A stretch of 64,000 nt of DNA from Anaeramoeba flamelloides (taxonomy: Eukaryota; Metamonada; Anaeramoebidae): positions 7,688,001 to 7,752,000 of the forward strand of contig JANTQA010000057.1 in NCBI GenBank assembly GCA_027625915.1, in the 5' to 3' direction. Positions 1-11,310 of the stretch are shown piece by piece. The translations under genes were made by a program, and so were the position numbers. Every line of letters begins with the position of its first letter. Position 1 is the first letter of the stretch. The notes beneath the pieces are model-generated. The model worked only from the letters and a program-made list of their open reading frames with translations. It was not told where the DNA came from and ran no database searches.

Positions 1-97
1 AAAAAAAAAAAATTCCAAATTTTGTGCTTTAATCTGAGATTTTTTTGTGCCTTAAATTTCGTTGAAAGTTTGTGCTTTAAAAGTGGAACTGGCTGTA
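1..97. mobile_element. Family A MITE, right half (Tc1/mariner-like ends)
   Basis: This is the right arm of a foldback element and is cut by the window edge. It reads as the inverted complement of the element's left arm and ends in GTGGAACTGGCTGTA. The same arm is seen complete at 51517-51715. The conserved terminal CAGT next to TA is typical of Tc1/mariner elements. It has no coding capacity. Confidence 0.8.
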
Positions 98-1084
98 TTT
101 TATCTATTCAAAAATCTCGGTTATTTTTGATTTTTACGTTTCTTAGCAGGGATGTTCAAGTTTATGGATCTTAAAAATACATATTGTTCATTTTTTCCTT
201 AAAAAAATTACAAAAAATATGATTTCAATCCTAATTGGAGAATATTTTGAAGATAATTCTTGTAATTTTTAAATAATATTGGATCAAAAGGTGTTGAGTA
301 TATTTGATGAAACCACAACATAGACCTTAAATAAACAATTAATTCACTGTATTTATTTCAATTGTTTTTTTTTTTTTTGTTTATAATATTTTTTTTTTAA
401 ATGGATGTTTATTTATAAGCAAAATAAAAAAAAACAATATATGAAGAAATCTTGATTATTTTAAATAAAAACATTATAATTAATAAAATTTTTAAATCAA
501 AAATATATCTATTTTGAAAAAAGTGAATACTATTTTTTTTTTTGTTTTTGTTGAGGAAACTTGGTTGTTTTAAGACTTTTTTCAAGTTTTTTTATTTTAA
601 AAAGGCGAGTATTATGTATGTTAAAAGTGTTTTACTTCACACTCCATTATCTACTCCACATTTACAGATTGGGTGATAATTTTATTAAAAAAGAAAGCTT
701 TCAAAATGGTGTAATTCTTAAAAAAAAAATTCACTTTTTTATCATACAAAACTTAATATTTTGAAAAAAAATTACTTTTTCTATAATATCTGTAAAGTTA
801 ATTCCACTAAATTATGAGAATAAAAAAAAATAAAAAAAATCAAATATTACTAGTAAAAAATATTTTTGTAATAGCAGTTTGTTATTTAAACGCTTAATAA
901 ATGAAAAAAAAAAAAAAAAAAGAAATCACCTAATCTTTTTAATATCTAGAAATTTTATTAAAAATCAAATTTTAAATACAAAAATATATTAATAAAAGAA
1001 GGAATATAAATGTATCAAGGGGGAAATCTTTTATCCTTGATGTTTGGATATCTCAAAATAGAAAAATTTCAAAAAATGAATGAT
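98..1084. other. Gene-free AT-rich spacer
   Basis: I see no convincing gene here. The stretch holds poly-A and poly-T runs and short open frames made of low-complexity sequence. No conserved motif stands out on either strand. Confidence 0.5.
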
Positions 1085-1795
1085 TTAAACCATTTTTCAG
1101 TCAAAGGGGCTCAGTTGTAATGGTATAATACATGTGCTTGAAGGGTTTGCATAGATATTAGAAGAAAAATTTTATTTTGGAAATTTTCAAAATTGAAATC
1201 ATTTTTTCACATTTCTACACATTTTTGTTTTTTTTTTTCGATTTTTTTTTTTAAAACTTAATTCATTTGTAAAAAAAATTTTTTTATTGCAAGATCAATA
1301 GTCACTTGGTAAAAACATGTTATTCTAATGTCATTGAAACCATGTAAAGATTGTTGAGAAATCATATTTATTTCTATTGCAATTCAATTCGATCTTTGAT
1401 CTTGATATTTGCTTAATAAATGTGAAAAATTTTCACTTCATTTTCATTTCCTTTTTCGAATAGGTACCACAAATACCAACACACTTTGTTTGGGTGCTTA
1501 ATTTCTAAAAGAAAAGTATGGAAAATGAAGTGAAAAATGTTTCATATTAATTATTCTAATACCAGTAGAAGTTCACAACGAACATCCTTGTTTTTCTCAA
1601 TAGGGCCCTAAGAATTTGAGTTTTTCAATTTTTAAGAAAATCCAACGATTAATTAGTTTTCTTTCAGACATATATCAACATTTCTTTGAGGTGTATTATT
1701 CTGTTTATTTCTTATTTGTTCTTCAAAGGTCAATTATATAAAATAATTGATATTTAAAAAAAACGTTGAACACCTTTGACTGAAACAGAGTTTAG
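1085..1795 (+). mobile_element. Family B non-autonomous DNA element, copy 1
   Basis: An element of about 0.7 kb is bounded by imperfect inverted ends. The left end is TAAAC, a short gap, then TTTCAGTCAAAGG. The right end is the complement, CCTTTGACTGAAAC then GTTTA. The interior aligns with the copy at 27953-28497 in the same orientation and with 26906-27624 in reverse. Shared internal stretches include the block around 1120-1220 and the AAATGAAGTGAAAAA motif near 1525. It has no transposase frame, so it is probably a MITE mobilised in trans. Confidence 0.75.
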
Positions 1796-2088
1796 ATAAT
1801 TTGGTTCAAATGTTTGTATATAACTTAATTTTAGTAATGGAAGGACCCATTCCGGAAATTTATAAATAGTTAATTATAATTTATAAAATTATCCAATAAT
1901 TTAGAATGAAACTTAGAAATTTCACAAATTGTCTAAATAAATCTTATTATTTTTACAATAAAAATAAAATAAAAAGCAAAATCTAAAATTTATTGAAAAA
2001 AATTTCAAATCAAGCCAATTATCTCATAAAAAAATATTTAGGAATTCGACTTAAAAAAGAGAACAATTTTTAAAAAAAAAATTCAATA
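1796..2088 (+). pseudogene. LINE reverse transcriptase fragment (decayed)
   Basis: Translation of the plus strand gives a degraded version of the reverse transcriptase active-site block found at 57300-57572 on the minus strand. The sequence around 1808-1850 corresponds to 'QM-F/Y-ADDLILIMKGP' with the catalytic ADD altered, and 2038-2065 corresponds to 'YLGI-LEK'. In-frame stops and frameshifts are present. It is flanked by a family B element on the left and a family A element on the right. Confidence 0.6.
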
Positions 2089-2288
2089 AAACCTGTTCCA
2101 CTTTTAAGATACAAACTTTCATGAAAATTGAAGACACAAAAAAAATCCAAATTAAGACACAAAATTCGAATTCTATGAAAATATTATATATAAAAAAAAA
2201 AACAATTCCAAAAAATGTGACTTAATTTGTGGTTTTTTGTTATTTAAATTTCGTTGAAGGTGTGTACCCTAAAAGTGAAACTGACTTT
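2089..2288. mobile_element. Family A MITE, full-length diverged copy
   Basis: The two arms are inverted copies of each other around an A-rich centre. The left arm starts GTTCCACTTTTAAGATACAAAC; the right arm ends ACCCTAAAAGTGAAACTGAC. It is similar in length (about 195-200 bp) to the better preserved copy at 51517-51715 but more diverged. Confidence 0.75.
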
Positions 2289-3242
2289 AAAGTGAAGGCA
2301 TTTTTTGAGCTTTTATTTTTTGTTCTAATAACAACAACTAAATTTACGAGGAATTTAGAAATACACCTAGGAAGATATTAATACAATTACTTTTTAATGC
2401 CAGTCAGTTACTTAATCCTTTGAAATTAATTAACAAGTGAAATTTAATAATTTGACCCTAATTCAATACAATTCTTAATTACAAACTATTATTAATGGGT
2501 ATTTAAATTTGAACCAAATTTTCAGAAAAAAACTCTTATATTTTAACCAAAATTTATTTTAATCTTTGAATAAAAAATCCTAAAAAACATAACAAACGTT
2601 GATATTTGGTGTTTGTGTTGTATATTTAAAATTCATTTTGTGCATCCACCCTTAAGCCTCTGTAAATATAAAACAAGAAAAAGATTGGATTTTTTGGTTT
2701 TTTGCAAACTTTTATGTTTTCGGTATTTGAAATCTGAGGAGTTTTTGCTATAATTTCCAACAAATTATTTTTAATTTAGATCCTTTGAAATTTTTTTTGT
2801 TCTTTGAATTTTTGTCATTTAGATCCTCTGTCAATTTGTTTTTTGATTTGTTTTTCTGGTTTTTGAACTTGAGATCTTGTCCATTATTTTCTTTTTAAAA
2901 GGAATTTTTGAAACCAAAAGAAGACTTACCTTCACAAAATCGTTTTATCAGTATTTTACGACTCCTTGAATATGAAGGAAAATAAGGAAGGTAGTGTCAG
3001 AACCTTAAAAAGTCAAATAATCGTAAAAAAAAAAAAAAAAAAAATTAAACAAATAAGAAAATTGGGAAAGTTTGAATTTTAAATTTTAAGAGTTTATTTC
3101 GAATTTTTGCTTTTTTGTTTCATTACTTTTGATTGTTGGAAAAAAAATTTCCAAAAGAAAAAGCAAAAAGAAATTAAAAAAAAACGATACTTTGAAAATA
3201 TAAAAAAAAATTTATGGGGATCTTCTATTTGTTAAATGTTGC
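2289..3242. other. Gene-free spacer downstream of RPS20
   Basis: No gene is recognised. The stretch is AT-rich with homopolymer runs and includes the 3' flank of the minus-strand RPS20 gene. Confidence 0.5.
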
Positions 3243-3890
3243 TTATAGGATTGTTACTTCAACATCAACGCCTGTTTCAACACTTAATCGAGCCTTTAGA
3301 ATTTTAAGAAAAAAGAAAAACAAGAATAAAAAAAATCAAACAAAGAGTAAAATAAAAAAACAATTTTTTGCTTGTTAGCGTTTGTTGAATTGAGATGAAA
3401 AAAAAAAAAAAAGGAAATTATTTAAAAGACTTACAATTCTTTTTACAACAGTTGATTGGCAATAAAGATCAATTATTCTTTTATAAATTCTCATTTCAAA
3501 TCTGTCCCATGTTTTTGTACCTTTTTAATTTTTAGAAATAAAGGAAGGAAGGAAAAAGAAAAAAAAAAATAAAAAAAAAAATAAACAAAGAGCAAAAAAA
3601 AAAAATTAATAAAGAAAAAAAGCAAATAAAAAAAACAAAAATTAACAAAAAAGAAAAAAAAAACAAAATTAATTACCTTCACCACAAGGCGACTTTCTTG
3701 TTGTGATACACAATCTTTTTGTTGGTAATCTGATTGGCCCTTTGACTTTCAAGTCGTGTTCTTTAGCAGCGTCAATGAAATTTTTTGAGACTTTTTCAAC
3801 AGGAAGGACGTTGGTTCCACTTAAGGTAATTCTAATGTGTTTAACTTTTTCTTGTTCGGTTTGTTGTGGTTTTTTGATGATTTGGCTCAT
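3243..3890 (-). CDS. RPS20: 40S ribosomal protein S20 (uS10), three exons
   Basis: This is a component of the small ribosomal subunit head (uS10 family). I reconstruct three exons on the minus strand: 3890-3677, 3520-3435 and 3293-3243. The introns are 3521-3676 (donor GTAATT, acceptor AAAG) and 3294-3434 (donor GTAAGT, acceptor TAAAG). The splices keep the frame and yield 116 residues, close to the family's usual length of about 119. Family signatures are visible: '[10 protein letters not shown]', '[12 protein letters not shown]', '[11 protein letters not shown]' closing exon 1, then '[18 protein letters not shown]' in exon 2 and '[11 protein letters not shown]' at the C terminus. The ATG at 3890 gives the expected short N-terminal extension. 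Homology and reading-frame continuity across both junctions make the model firm. Confidence 0.96.
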
Positions 3891-4932
3891 TTTGAAAAAT
3901 TTTTTAAATTCAAATAAGGAAGGAAAAAAAATGATTATAATAATATCTCGATTTTAAACAATCTGAACAAACGACAATACTAGTTTCCATCAAATTATCA
4001 ACTTAACTGAAATACATCTTCAAGATCCATTATTTTTGTGATTAAGTTAACCAAACACTAGACTAGTAATTCTAAATTACAAAGATCTATCCAAAAAAAT
4101 GTAAAAACAATTTTTATGTACAATTTTTGTTTGTTTAAATCTGATAATTAAACTTTCAAAAGAGTTTCTTAAAATAAGTATTCCCAAGACTAACCTATTT
4201 TTAATCAGTAAACTTTAAACCAGGAATATACTTTATTCATCTTTATTTATCTAGATCAAGTTTTAAAACTTTTTGAGGTAATTAAGGTGATATGTATCAT
4301 GAATGAATTAAAACTATTGTCGTCTAAAAACAACCTTTGAAAAGGTATTCTTTGATTTGTAAGTCAAAAATGGAAATCGTAAAGTGTAGAATAAAAAAAT
4401 AATAAATCTAATTTTGAAATTAAATTGAAAAGCAATTTTTTAATTCAAAAATTACTGTAGAAATTATGATTATAATCAAAATTAAAAGTGTTAGTAGCCC
4501 ATTCCAAAAAAAGTGTACACCTGATTTAGTTTCTCAAAAACTGATCCATTGAGTATGTCATATATCACATTTGAAAGAATTTATTTTATTTTGTCTATCA
4601 CTGGTTACAATACCATAATCATGATTAAAATTGTAAATATTTTACTCTGCAATTAGTTTATTTAATAGACTAAAAAGCCCGACTTATTCAAAATTTCAAA
4701 TAAAAATAATAAAGAAAAAAATTTTTTAAAAAAATCAATAATATTTTCAAAATTAACAGTCAGAAAAAGTCAAAATTATTGAAATATTTTTTAAATTTGA
4801 TTTTTTGTTTAGGCAATTTCTCTCTCTTGGATGAAGTAAATAAATAAATAAATAAATTATTATTATTTTTTTTCAAAAAATGTCATTTATTTTTATTTTT
4901 GATCATTCTAAACCAATCCTAAGATCATATAC
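3891..4932. other. Gene-free spacer upstream of RPS20
   Basis: This is the 5' flank of RPS20. No conserved promoter element could be identified with confidence and no coding signal was seen. A short TAAA tandem repeat lies near 4838-4857. Confidence 0.45.
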
Positions 4933-6145
4933 GGGAGTTTTTGATGATAACATGCTATAATTCAAGATAATGTTACAAAAATCGCCATAATTTCCATCAA
5001 ATTGCGATATATCAGAAAATTGCGATATTCAACATTATCGTGATAATTAGTAAAAAATCGTGATAATTGCCAAAATATCGTGATTAAAAAGTAATCGCGA
5101 TACAAAAGTTTATGGCTTTTTGGGCTAATTGAGAAATATTTTACAAAAAAATTTTTTTTGTTCAAAAAATAGATTATGTGACAAAAAGTCATTCTTTGAA
5201 AAAACAACAAAAAAGATACTTGATCCAATCAAGGATCAGATCCATGAGTTTTATTGTGCTTTCATTTTATTTGGTTGACAAACTTATCGATCCTTTAAGA
5301 TCAACAACAATAAGAAAGAAAGATAAATAAATATTTTTTCAGTTAATCATGGTGTTGTAAATTGATTTGAATAATTAGCTTCTAAAACAACTAACCCTTT
5401 ATCTGTTCTTTAAAGAGTGTTTTCTTGGGTTACAATATTTTCATTTTTTCTCAGAAAGCTAAAAGGAGTTAGATCACTCTTCAAAAGATTTCACAACAAC
5501 CTTGCCAGATGATCACCAATTATAAATATTTTTTATACAATTGTTGTCTTCTTATTCTTCTTTGACTTATTCTTTGTATTGGACATAAAACACAATTAGA
5601 ACTTATTGGTTTTTATTTGATCGATCACCAAGAAGAAGTCAAATTATTCTTAATTCTTTTTGGCTATTTAAAATTGTGAATGTAACAACTCCATTTTAAG
5701 AAAACACATCTATTTTATATTCAAGTGTATTGTTGAAATCGGTAATTATTAGTTTGATCATAAAATTTGGTTGAGATTTTATATTTTGTTAAAAAAAAAT
5801 GAAACGAAAAAATTTTTTTCCAGAACAAACCAAACTCATTGGCCTTTATAAAAGTTTTATGTCTTCCAAAACTTTCAAACAATTTAAGACAGTTCAGAAC
5901 CCTTACAAACACTTTTTGACATTATTAAAGGGGAAAGTGTTGTAAAAGTATCATGGCTTTTGTAAAAGTCTAGAGATTTTTTTAAGGTGATTTTAAAAAA
6001 ATAAATTTTCATTTTTTCGCGATAATGTTGTTTATCGCGATTTTATGATTTATCAAGATAAAGTTGGACTAATCGCGATTTTTTTAATACTATAGCGATT
6101 TTGTTGTTAATATCATGATAATATACATTATCATCAAAACCTCTA
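4933..6145. mobile_element. Inverted-repeat element with ATCGCGAT subterminal array (element H)
   Basis: The left end (GGGAGTTTTTGATGATAA) and the right end (complement of TTATCATCAAAACCTCT) are inverted copies of each other. Just inside each end is an array of palindrome-like units: about seven on the left (forms such as TTGCGATAT, ATCGTGATAATT, AATCGCGATAC at 4985-5100) and about six on the right (TCGCGATAATG, TATCGCGATTTT, AATCGCGATTTT at 6018-6125). About 0.9 kb of interior has no recognisable frame. Terminal repeats plus subterminal motif arrays are characteristic of DNA transposons, where such arrays bind transposase. The superfamily is not assigned, and I could not define a target-site duplication. 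Confidence 0.65.
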
Positions 6146-6265
6146 ATATATGGATTTATTGACCTACTCTTATTTTAAATATAAAAAAAAATATTTATAA
6201 TATTGATACATTATTGTATAAAATAGATAACTTGAACAATCATCAAGTTTCATTATATGTATTAT

Positions 6266-6460
6266 TACAGTCAGTTCCACTTTAAGGCATAAACTTCCAT
6301 GAAAATTAAGTACAATAAAAATCTCAAATTAAGGCACAAAATTCAGATTCTAATAAAATAATTTGTAAAAAAAATTATCAAATTTTGTAACTTAATTTGG
6401 GATTTTTCTGTGCCTTAAATCATGTTGAGAGTTTTTGCCTTAAATTTGAAACTCACTGTA
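6266..6460. mobile_element. Family A MITE, full-length
   Basis: A 195-bp foldback runs from TACAGTCAGTTCCACTT to CTCACTGTA. Both ends carry TA next to CAGT or its complement. The arms match those at 51517-51715. The insertion-site TA dinucleotide is consistent with Tc1/mariner target choice. Confidence 0.82.
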
Positions 6461-7504
6461 TAACGAAATGAAATTTTATACAAAATAGGATCAAATGAGG
6501 TAATTTGGCATAGTGAATTTAACTAAATATGTTGAAATTTTTGTTAAGTTTTCGAAATTAAATAAGTTGTTTACCCAAATTTACAATTAATTAATCACAA
6601 AGGTCAGGAAAATCATTTGAACAACCCAACAAAAGATCATTTATTTTTTTTTGATTTATTATTCAAAAAAAAAAAAAAAATAAAATAATCTTTCTTCTTT
6701 TTTTTAAAAAAAAACCAAAACATTCATTAAATCTATTAACGTCTTTCAATAATTATCTCACTTATCGGATTTTTTTTTTTTTGATAATTTTTCAAATCAT
6801 TTAATAAAATTTATTTCCTGTGTTTAATTTATTATGAGTAAAAAAAAAATCCAAAATCTTACATGTAAAAACAAATTGTTTGTTATTTTTTATTTGTCAA
6901 TAATGAATAATTTTTTATTTTTTTTCACTGAGGAATCAATATTGAACAATTATCGTTTCCATAAATACGATTTTTGATTAAAATACACGAAATACATTTA
7001 TAATATAAAAAACAAAGCGAAAACATGATAATTCTACAATCATTATAATTTTAACAAAGAAATTAAATTTAATATTTTTAAAAAATAATTTCCAGTCATT
7101 TCGTCTTCTAAGGTACAAACTTTCAACAAAATTATTTAAAATACCAAAACCAAAATTAAATTCAAAACCAAAGACTTTTTTGAGGAAAATAAATTTTAAA
7201 TTTTTATTAAAATCATTCCAATTGAATGTAAAAATAATAATTGTATAAAAAATCCAAAATACGAACAATATGACCCAGTTTACACTGCAAAAAGTTAAAA
7301 AATATAATCCAATTATTTTGTCATATTTGAAATGTTTGTTTTCATTAGAAAATAATAAATAAATAAAATTCAAAAAACATTTTTTACAACTAGTAGACAA
7401 TCCACCAAATTTCAATTCTAATAGTCTGTGAATATTGTAATCCTAACTCTTCCAACAACCGATTCTTGAATGTGAGTTTTTTTTTATTTTTTATTTGATC
7501 ATGA
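6461..7504. other. Gene-free spacer downstream of the UVRAG-like gene
   Basis: This stretch has poly-A and poly-T runs and one 145-codon minus-strand frame (6978-7415). That frame opens with TTG rather than ATG and has no recognised domain. A degenerate piece of family A (about 7107-7135) lies inside that frame, which argues against it being a gene. Confidence 0.5.
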
Positions 7505-8620
7505 TTAGAATTGATCTTTATTTAACTTTTGGGAAGCCTGTTTGTCAATCTCAAAGAGCTTTCCCCAATTCACAAGATCGTATATATTTTTGAGCATATT
7601 TCCACGGTCTTCTTTTTCAATTTTCCATCCATGGGAGAAACACAACCATTCGATATTATAATTAAGCATTGCGATTGGCCCCATATTTTCAGAATTTTCA
7701 GAATTTTCACCGTCCAAGACAAATCGTTTTTCACTTTTTTGTTCTTGGCTTTTGACAGTTTTTCTCCAGATTTGGGTGTGCCCCGATCCAACCATTGACA
7801 TTTCAAAAGGAAGCTTCGTACCTAAAATTCCTGAAAGTATTTCCAAAAATTGTGCAACATACCCCAATGCTGTTTTTTTGGAATACTTATAATAACGATC
7901 ATGCTTTTTATTGGGGTTTGGCAGTCTCTCATGTAAAATGAAATATTCAATTACATCTTTTTCAGTTTCTTGTTTCCCTTTTTCTTTTTCTTTTTTTTTT
8001 GTTTTCTTTTTTTCGTTTTCTTTTTTCTTCGTTTTCTTTTTATTTTTCATTTTCTTTTTCGTTTTCGTTTTCTTTTGTGGATTGATCTCATTTTCGTTTT
8101 TCTTTTCCTTTTTAATAATATCACTCGTACTATTATTCTTGCGAGAAAGATCTCCTCTTTCTCTTCCAATTCTTTGTTTATTTTTTTCAACTTTAATAAT
8201 TGGGAACAATTGTAATAATTTAGAAACCATTTGACGGCGAGTCAAATTTAAATTTTTTTGTATGATCTGGTATTCCTTTTGCAAGTTAACTATTGCCCTT
8301 TTTTCACCTCCCGATTCTTGCTTTCTTTTAATTAACCTATTTAAGGAATTTTTTAAGTGTTCTGTACGGTTGTTGATCTCTTCTCGCAATGCAACGACAC
8401 GCTCTTGGATCTCTTTTAATTCCTTTTGTGCAACGACTAATGATTTTTCTAATGAGAGGCTTGTGTATTGGTTTGTTAGAATGGACTCATCGAGTTCATT
8501 TAATTTTTGCAGTGGGATCAGTTTTTGATTTAATTTGTTTTTTAATTTGGACAACTCAAGCTTTTTTTGTTGGTAGAGTTTAAATCGAAGCAAAACGTCA
8601 TTAGGTTGAATTCCTTCCAT
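7505..8620 (-). CDS. UVRAG/Atg14-like subunit of the Vps34 PI3-kinase complex
   Basis: This single-exon gene encodes 371 residues. Residues about 10-150 form a heptad-like coiled coil rich in L, K and E. Residues about 150-225 are a lysine/glutamate low-complexity linker. Residues about 226-365 match the C-terminal domain of the UV-radiation-resistance/Atg14 (Vps38) family: 'LPNPN', then 'ALGYVAQFLEIL' with 'LPFEM', and later 'AMLNYNIEWLCFSHG'. Family members pair with Beclin-1/Atg6 through the coiled coil and direct Vps34 to endosomes or forming autophagosomes to make PI3P. The ATG at 8620 precedes the coiled coil directly, and the stop is TAA. UVRAG/Vps38 resembles this protein more than Atg14 because of the 'ALGYVAH/Q' block, but the two cannot be separated firmly by eye. 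There is no N-terminal C2 domain, so the protein is short for UVRAG. Confidence 0.85.
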   Translation of the reverse strand: MEGIQPNDVLLRFKLYQQKKLELSKLKNKLNQKLIPLQKLNELDESILTNQYTSLSLEKSLVVAQKELKEIQERVVALREEINNRTEHLKNSLNRLIKRKQESGGEKRAIVNLQKEYQIIQKNLNLTRRQMVSKLLQLFPIIKVEKNKQRIGRERGDLSRKNNSTSDIIKKEKKNENEINPQKKTKTKKKMKNKKKTKKKENEKKKTKKKEKEKGKQETEKDVIEYFILHERLPNPNKKHDRYYKYSKKTALGYVAQFLEILSGILGTKLPFEMSMVGSGHTQIWRKTVKSQEQKSEKRFVLDGENSENSENMGPIAMLNYNIEWLCFSHGWKIEKEDRGNMLKNIYDLVNWGKLFEIDKQASQKLNKDQF

Positions 8621-11113
8621 CAGTTATTATTATTCTGATCTTTTGTTTTTATTGTTGTTATTATTAAAGATTATTGTATTTGGATGGGCGATTTTTAATC
8701 GAATAAAACAGAAATAAGGAAGTACAGAAATTCAAAAATCAATGAAACGAAAAACAAGATTTCAAAAAATGATATTTGAAATATTTTGGTCACTCTGTCT
8801 TTCGTTGAGAAGTTTATTTTTTTGGAACTACTTTTTGAAATGGTTTATTTTTTTTCTGCTTCACAATTAGAATAAATTCTTTTAAAAATTATGATCAGAC
8901 CTTTTTAAGGATGAAAGTTTGAAACGAATTCGGGAATATATTTTAAAAAACTGGACTTACAGATGAGTGAAGGTCCAGATGATCTTTTATGCAAAGATTA
9001 AAATAATCTTTTTAAAAAAAAAATGTTTTTATTGGTTTTTATTTTTTCTACTTTAAAACCCCATTTACTAAGCCCTTAAAAAACATACCTAAAAAGACAT
9101 TTGTCTCCTTAGTTTTTCAGTTAAATCGGGAATTAGTTTATAATTACTCTTAACTTGATAAATTTATAATATTTTTCAAGTTCCATTATTAAAATGGGTT
9201 GTATTGACTTGATAAATGAGTGAAAGAAATTTGAAGATATTCCTCTTTTTTATGAGAAGGTTTATACATTATTGGACTAACAAAACGGTATTTTGTAATA
9301 ATGAAATATGACATTGGGTTCTTCAAGTTCTATTATTAAAAAATAAATCATAAAAATGAATAACCAAATTAGAAATACTTTGTTAAATAATAGAGATAAT
9401 TGTTAGAAAATTTATATTTTTTCAATTTAAAAAATCATAAAAAATTGTCAATAAAATGAGAAAATTACGAAAAAAATTGAACAAATTTCCTTTCTAATTT
9501 CAATTTTTAAGTTAATATCAAGGATATTACTTTCAAAATTGATTTGAACTTAGGTATACTAAACGGTAACATGTTAGATGTTTCTTATAAGATCCAGAAG
9601 AAGGAAAAAGTATAATATTATTTGAAATTTGGGATTTATTCTCGCAACCCCAAGTTTTTTTTTGTGACCTTACTTTGGTAATGTTAACTTGGTAAACTTC
9701 GATGATTTCCCCATTAACCAATTAATCCCATTTATATATATATTTTTTTGTTTAGTGTATATTTACCACCCTCAGCAAAAAAAAATCTGAAAAAAACTAT
9801 TATTTTTTCGATAAAAGATTGTCAAAATCTAAACAAAAATAGATAGAAAGTTTAGGCAATTTCAAAAATATTTCAAAAAGTGTTTATAACTCAGGGTTAA
9901 TATATATATATACTCATGATTTTTATTTATTAATAAATAGTTATTAACCCCTTTTAACGATTCATTTTACAATTTATTATAACCCAAAAAAGCCCGATTT
10001 TAACATTTATAAAAAATTCAAAAAAAAAAAAAAAGGGAATCACACTTTTAGTAATACATATTAAGGATTTTTTATAATTAAACTTCTATGAAAACAAAAA
10101 AAAAAGTTAAGATGATTTTTTACAAATGACCATATTTTTTATATAAGGTAATAAATAATATTATAATTCCAAATATTTTTTGTTATTTTCTAATACATAC
10201 TCATTAAAGTATTATATATACCACAATATTCACATTTAAAAAATTACAAAAATCATATAATCTAAATTGGTTTATAATTAGATTTTTCCTAATATCTTTA
10301 AGATTAGTTTTAATTTAAAAATAACAGGAATATATTACAGAACTAAATAAAATATGTACTTGTATTTTTTATCTATTATCTTGTAAAAAAAATAAATATA
10401 TATTTTTTGTTGTTGTTTTATACAAAAGTATATATATATTTCAATTTATTAATTCACGTGATCTACAATTTTAGAAATGGTGTTTAATTTCATTATAATA
10501 ATTCCAAAAAACTATATAAAAAATAGAATATATTTTTTGGATAAAAATGCACGGCTAAATCAATAAATAACTAAAAATACGACAAGATCAAAAATTATAT
10601 TTTGAATAATAAAAGTCAGTAATACGTTTTTCATTGGAGGGGAAATATTTTTCATAGATTAGATCTTTTTAAAAAAATGTTAAAAACTTTTTTTTCAATC
10701 AAAAAAATAAATGAATACTAATTTTAACCATAAAAATATCAGAAAAAAATTAGATTGGAAAATTTTAATCTCTTTTATTTATGAAATTATATACTGGTGA
10801 ATAAATTGAATTGTTACCAAGAATATATATATGATTATATATGATTATATATATTTAAATAGTTTTTATGATGATTTTTTTTAATAAAGATTTTTTAAAT
10901 AAATTTATACCACCTTATTCGAAATAATTTATAAAATCCATTTAAATAATTAACCTAAATAGTAAAAACCAAGTTTGAAAAAGATTTTAAGGTTTATATA
11001 ACTTTAATTTTTTAAAAACTTATCCAGAAGTTTGAAATAAAAAAAAATATTTTTAAAAACAATAAAAAAAATTATTTTTTTAACAAAGTTTGTTTAGCTT
11101 TTAAAAAACATTC
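8621..11113. other. Gene-free region with a dispersed repeat near 9400-9560
   Basis: I see no gene. A stretch at about 9410-9560 resembles 16380-16550: both read through AATTTGAACAAATT, then ATCAAGG, then TTTCAAAAT and a TAGRYATACTA segment, so a dispersed repeat is present. The rest is low-complexity AT sequence with short (TA)n tracts (9735-9745, 9901-9910, 10430-10440). Confidence 0.4.
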
Positions 11114-11310
11114 TAAAGTCAGCTTCACTTTGAATACACAAAATTTTAACCAATTTTAAGGAACAAAAAAATCTCAAATTAAACACATTTTTTTGAATTT
11201 TTTTTTTACACAAATTATTTAACTAGAATTTGCATTTGATTCTTTAATTTGAGATTTTATTATAAATTAAATTTCTTTGTACGTTTGTGTCTTAAAAGTA
11301 CAACTAACTG
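11114..11310. mobile_element. Family A MITE, diverged full-length copy
   Basis: The left arm starts AAAGTCAGCTTCACTT, and the right arm ends TTAAAAGTACAACTAACTG. The total length of about 197 bp and the 'AAATCTCAAATTAA' / 'TTAATTTGAGATTTT' inner palindrome match the family. It is more diverged than the copies at 51.5 and 53.8 kb, so probably older. Confidence 0.7.

Noticed and set aside
561-764. 67-codon plus-strand frame
   Set aside because: Low-complexity F/I/K composition with no domain and no splice context.
6978-7415. 145-codon minus-strand frame, hydrophobic
   Set aside because: It has no ATG at the start and no recognisable domain, contains a degenerate family A segment, and is dominated by F, I, N and K as expected of AT-rich chance frames.
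7570-8583. Several frames on both strands overlapping the UVRAG-like gene
   Set aside because: They are shadows of the real gene; none has a recognisable domain.
9533-9721. 62-codon minus-strand frame
   Set aside because: It overlaps a dispersed repeat shared with about 16.4 kb and has no recognisable domain.
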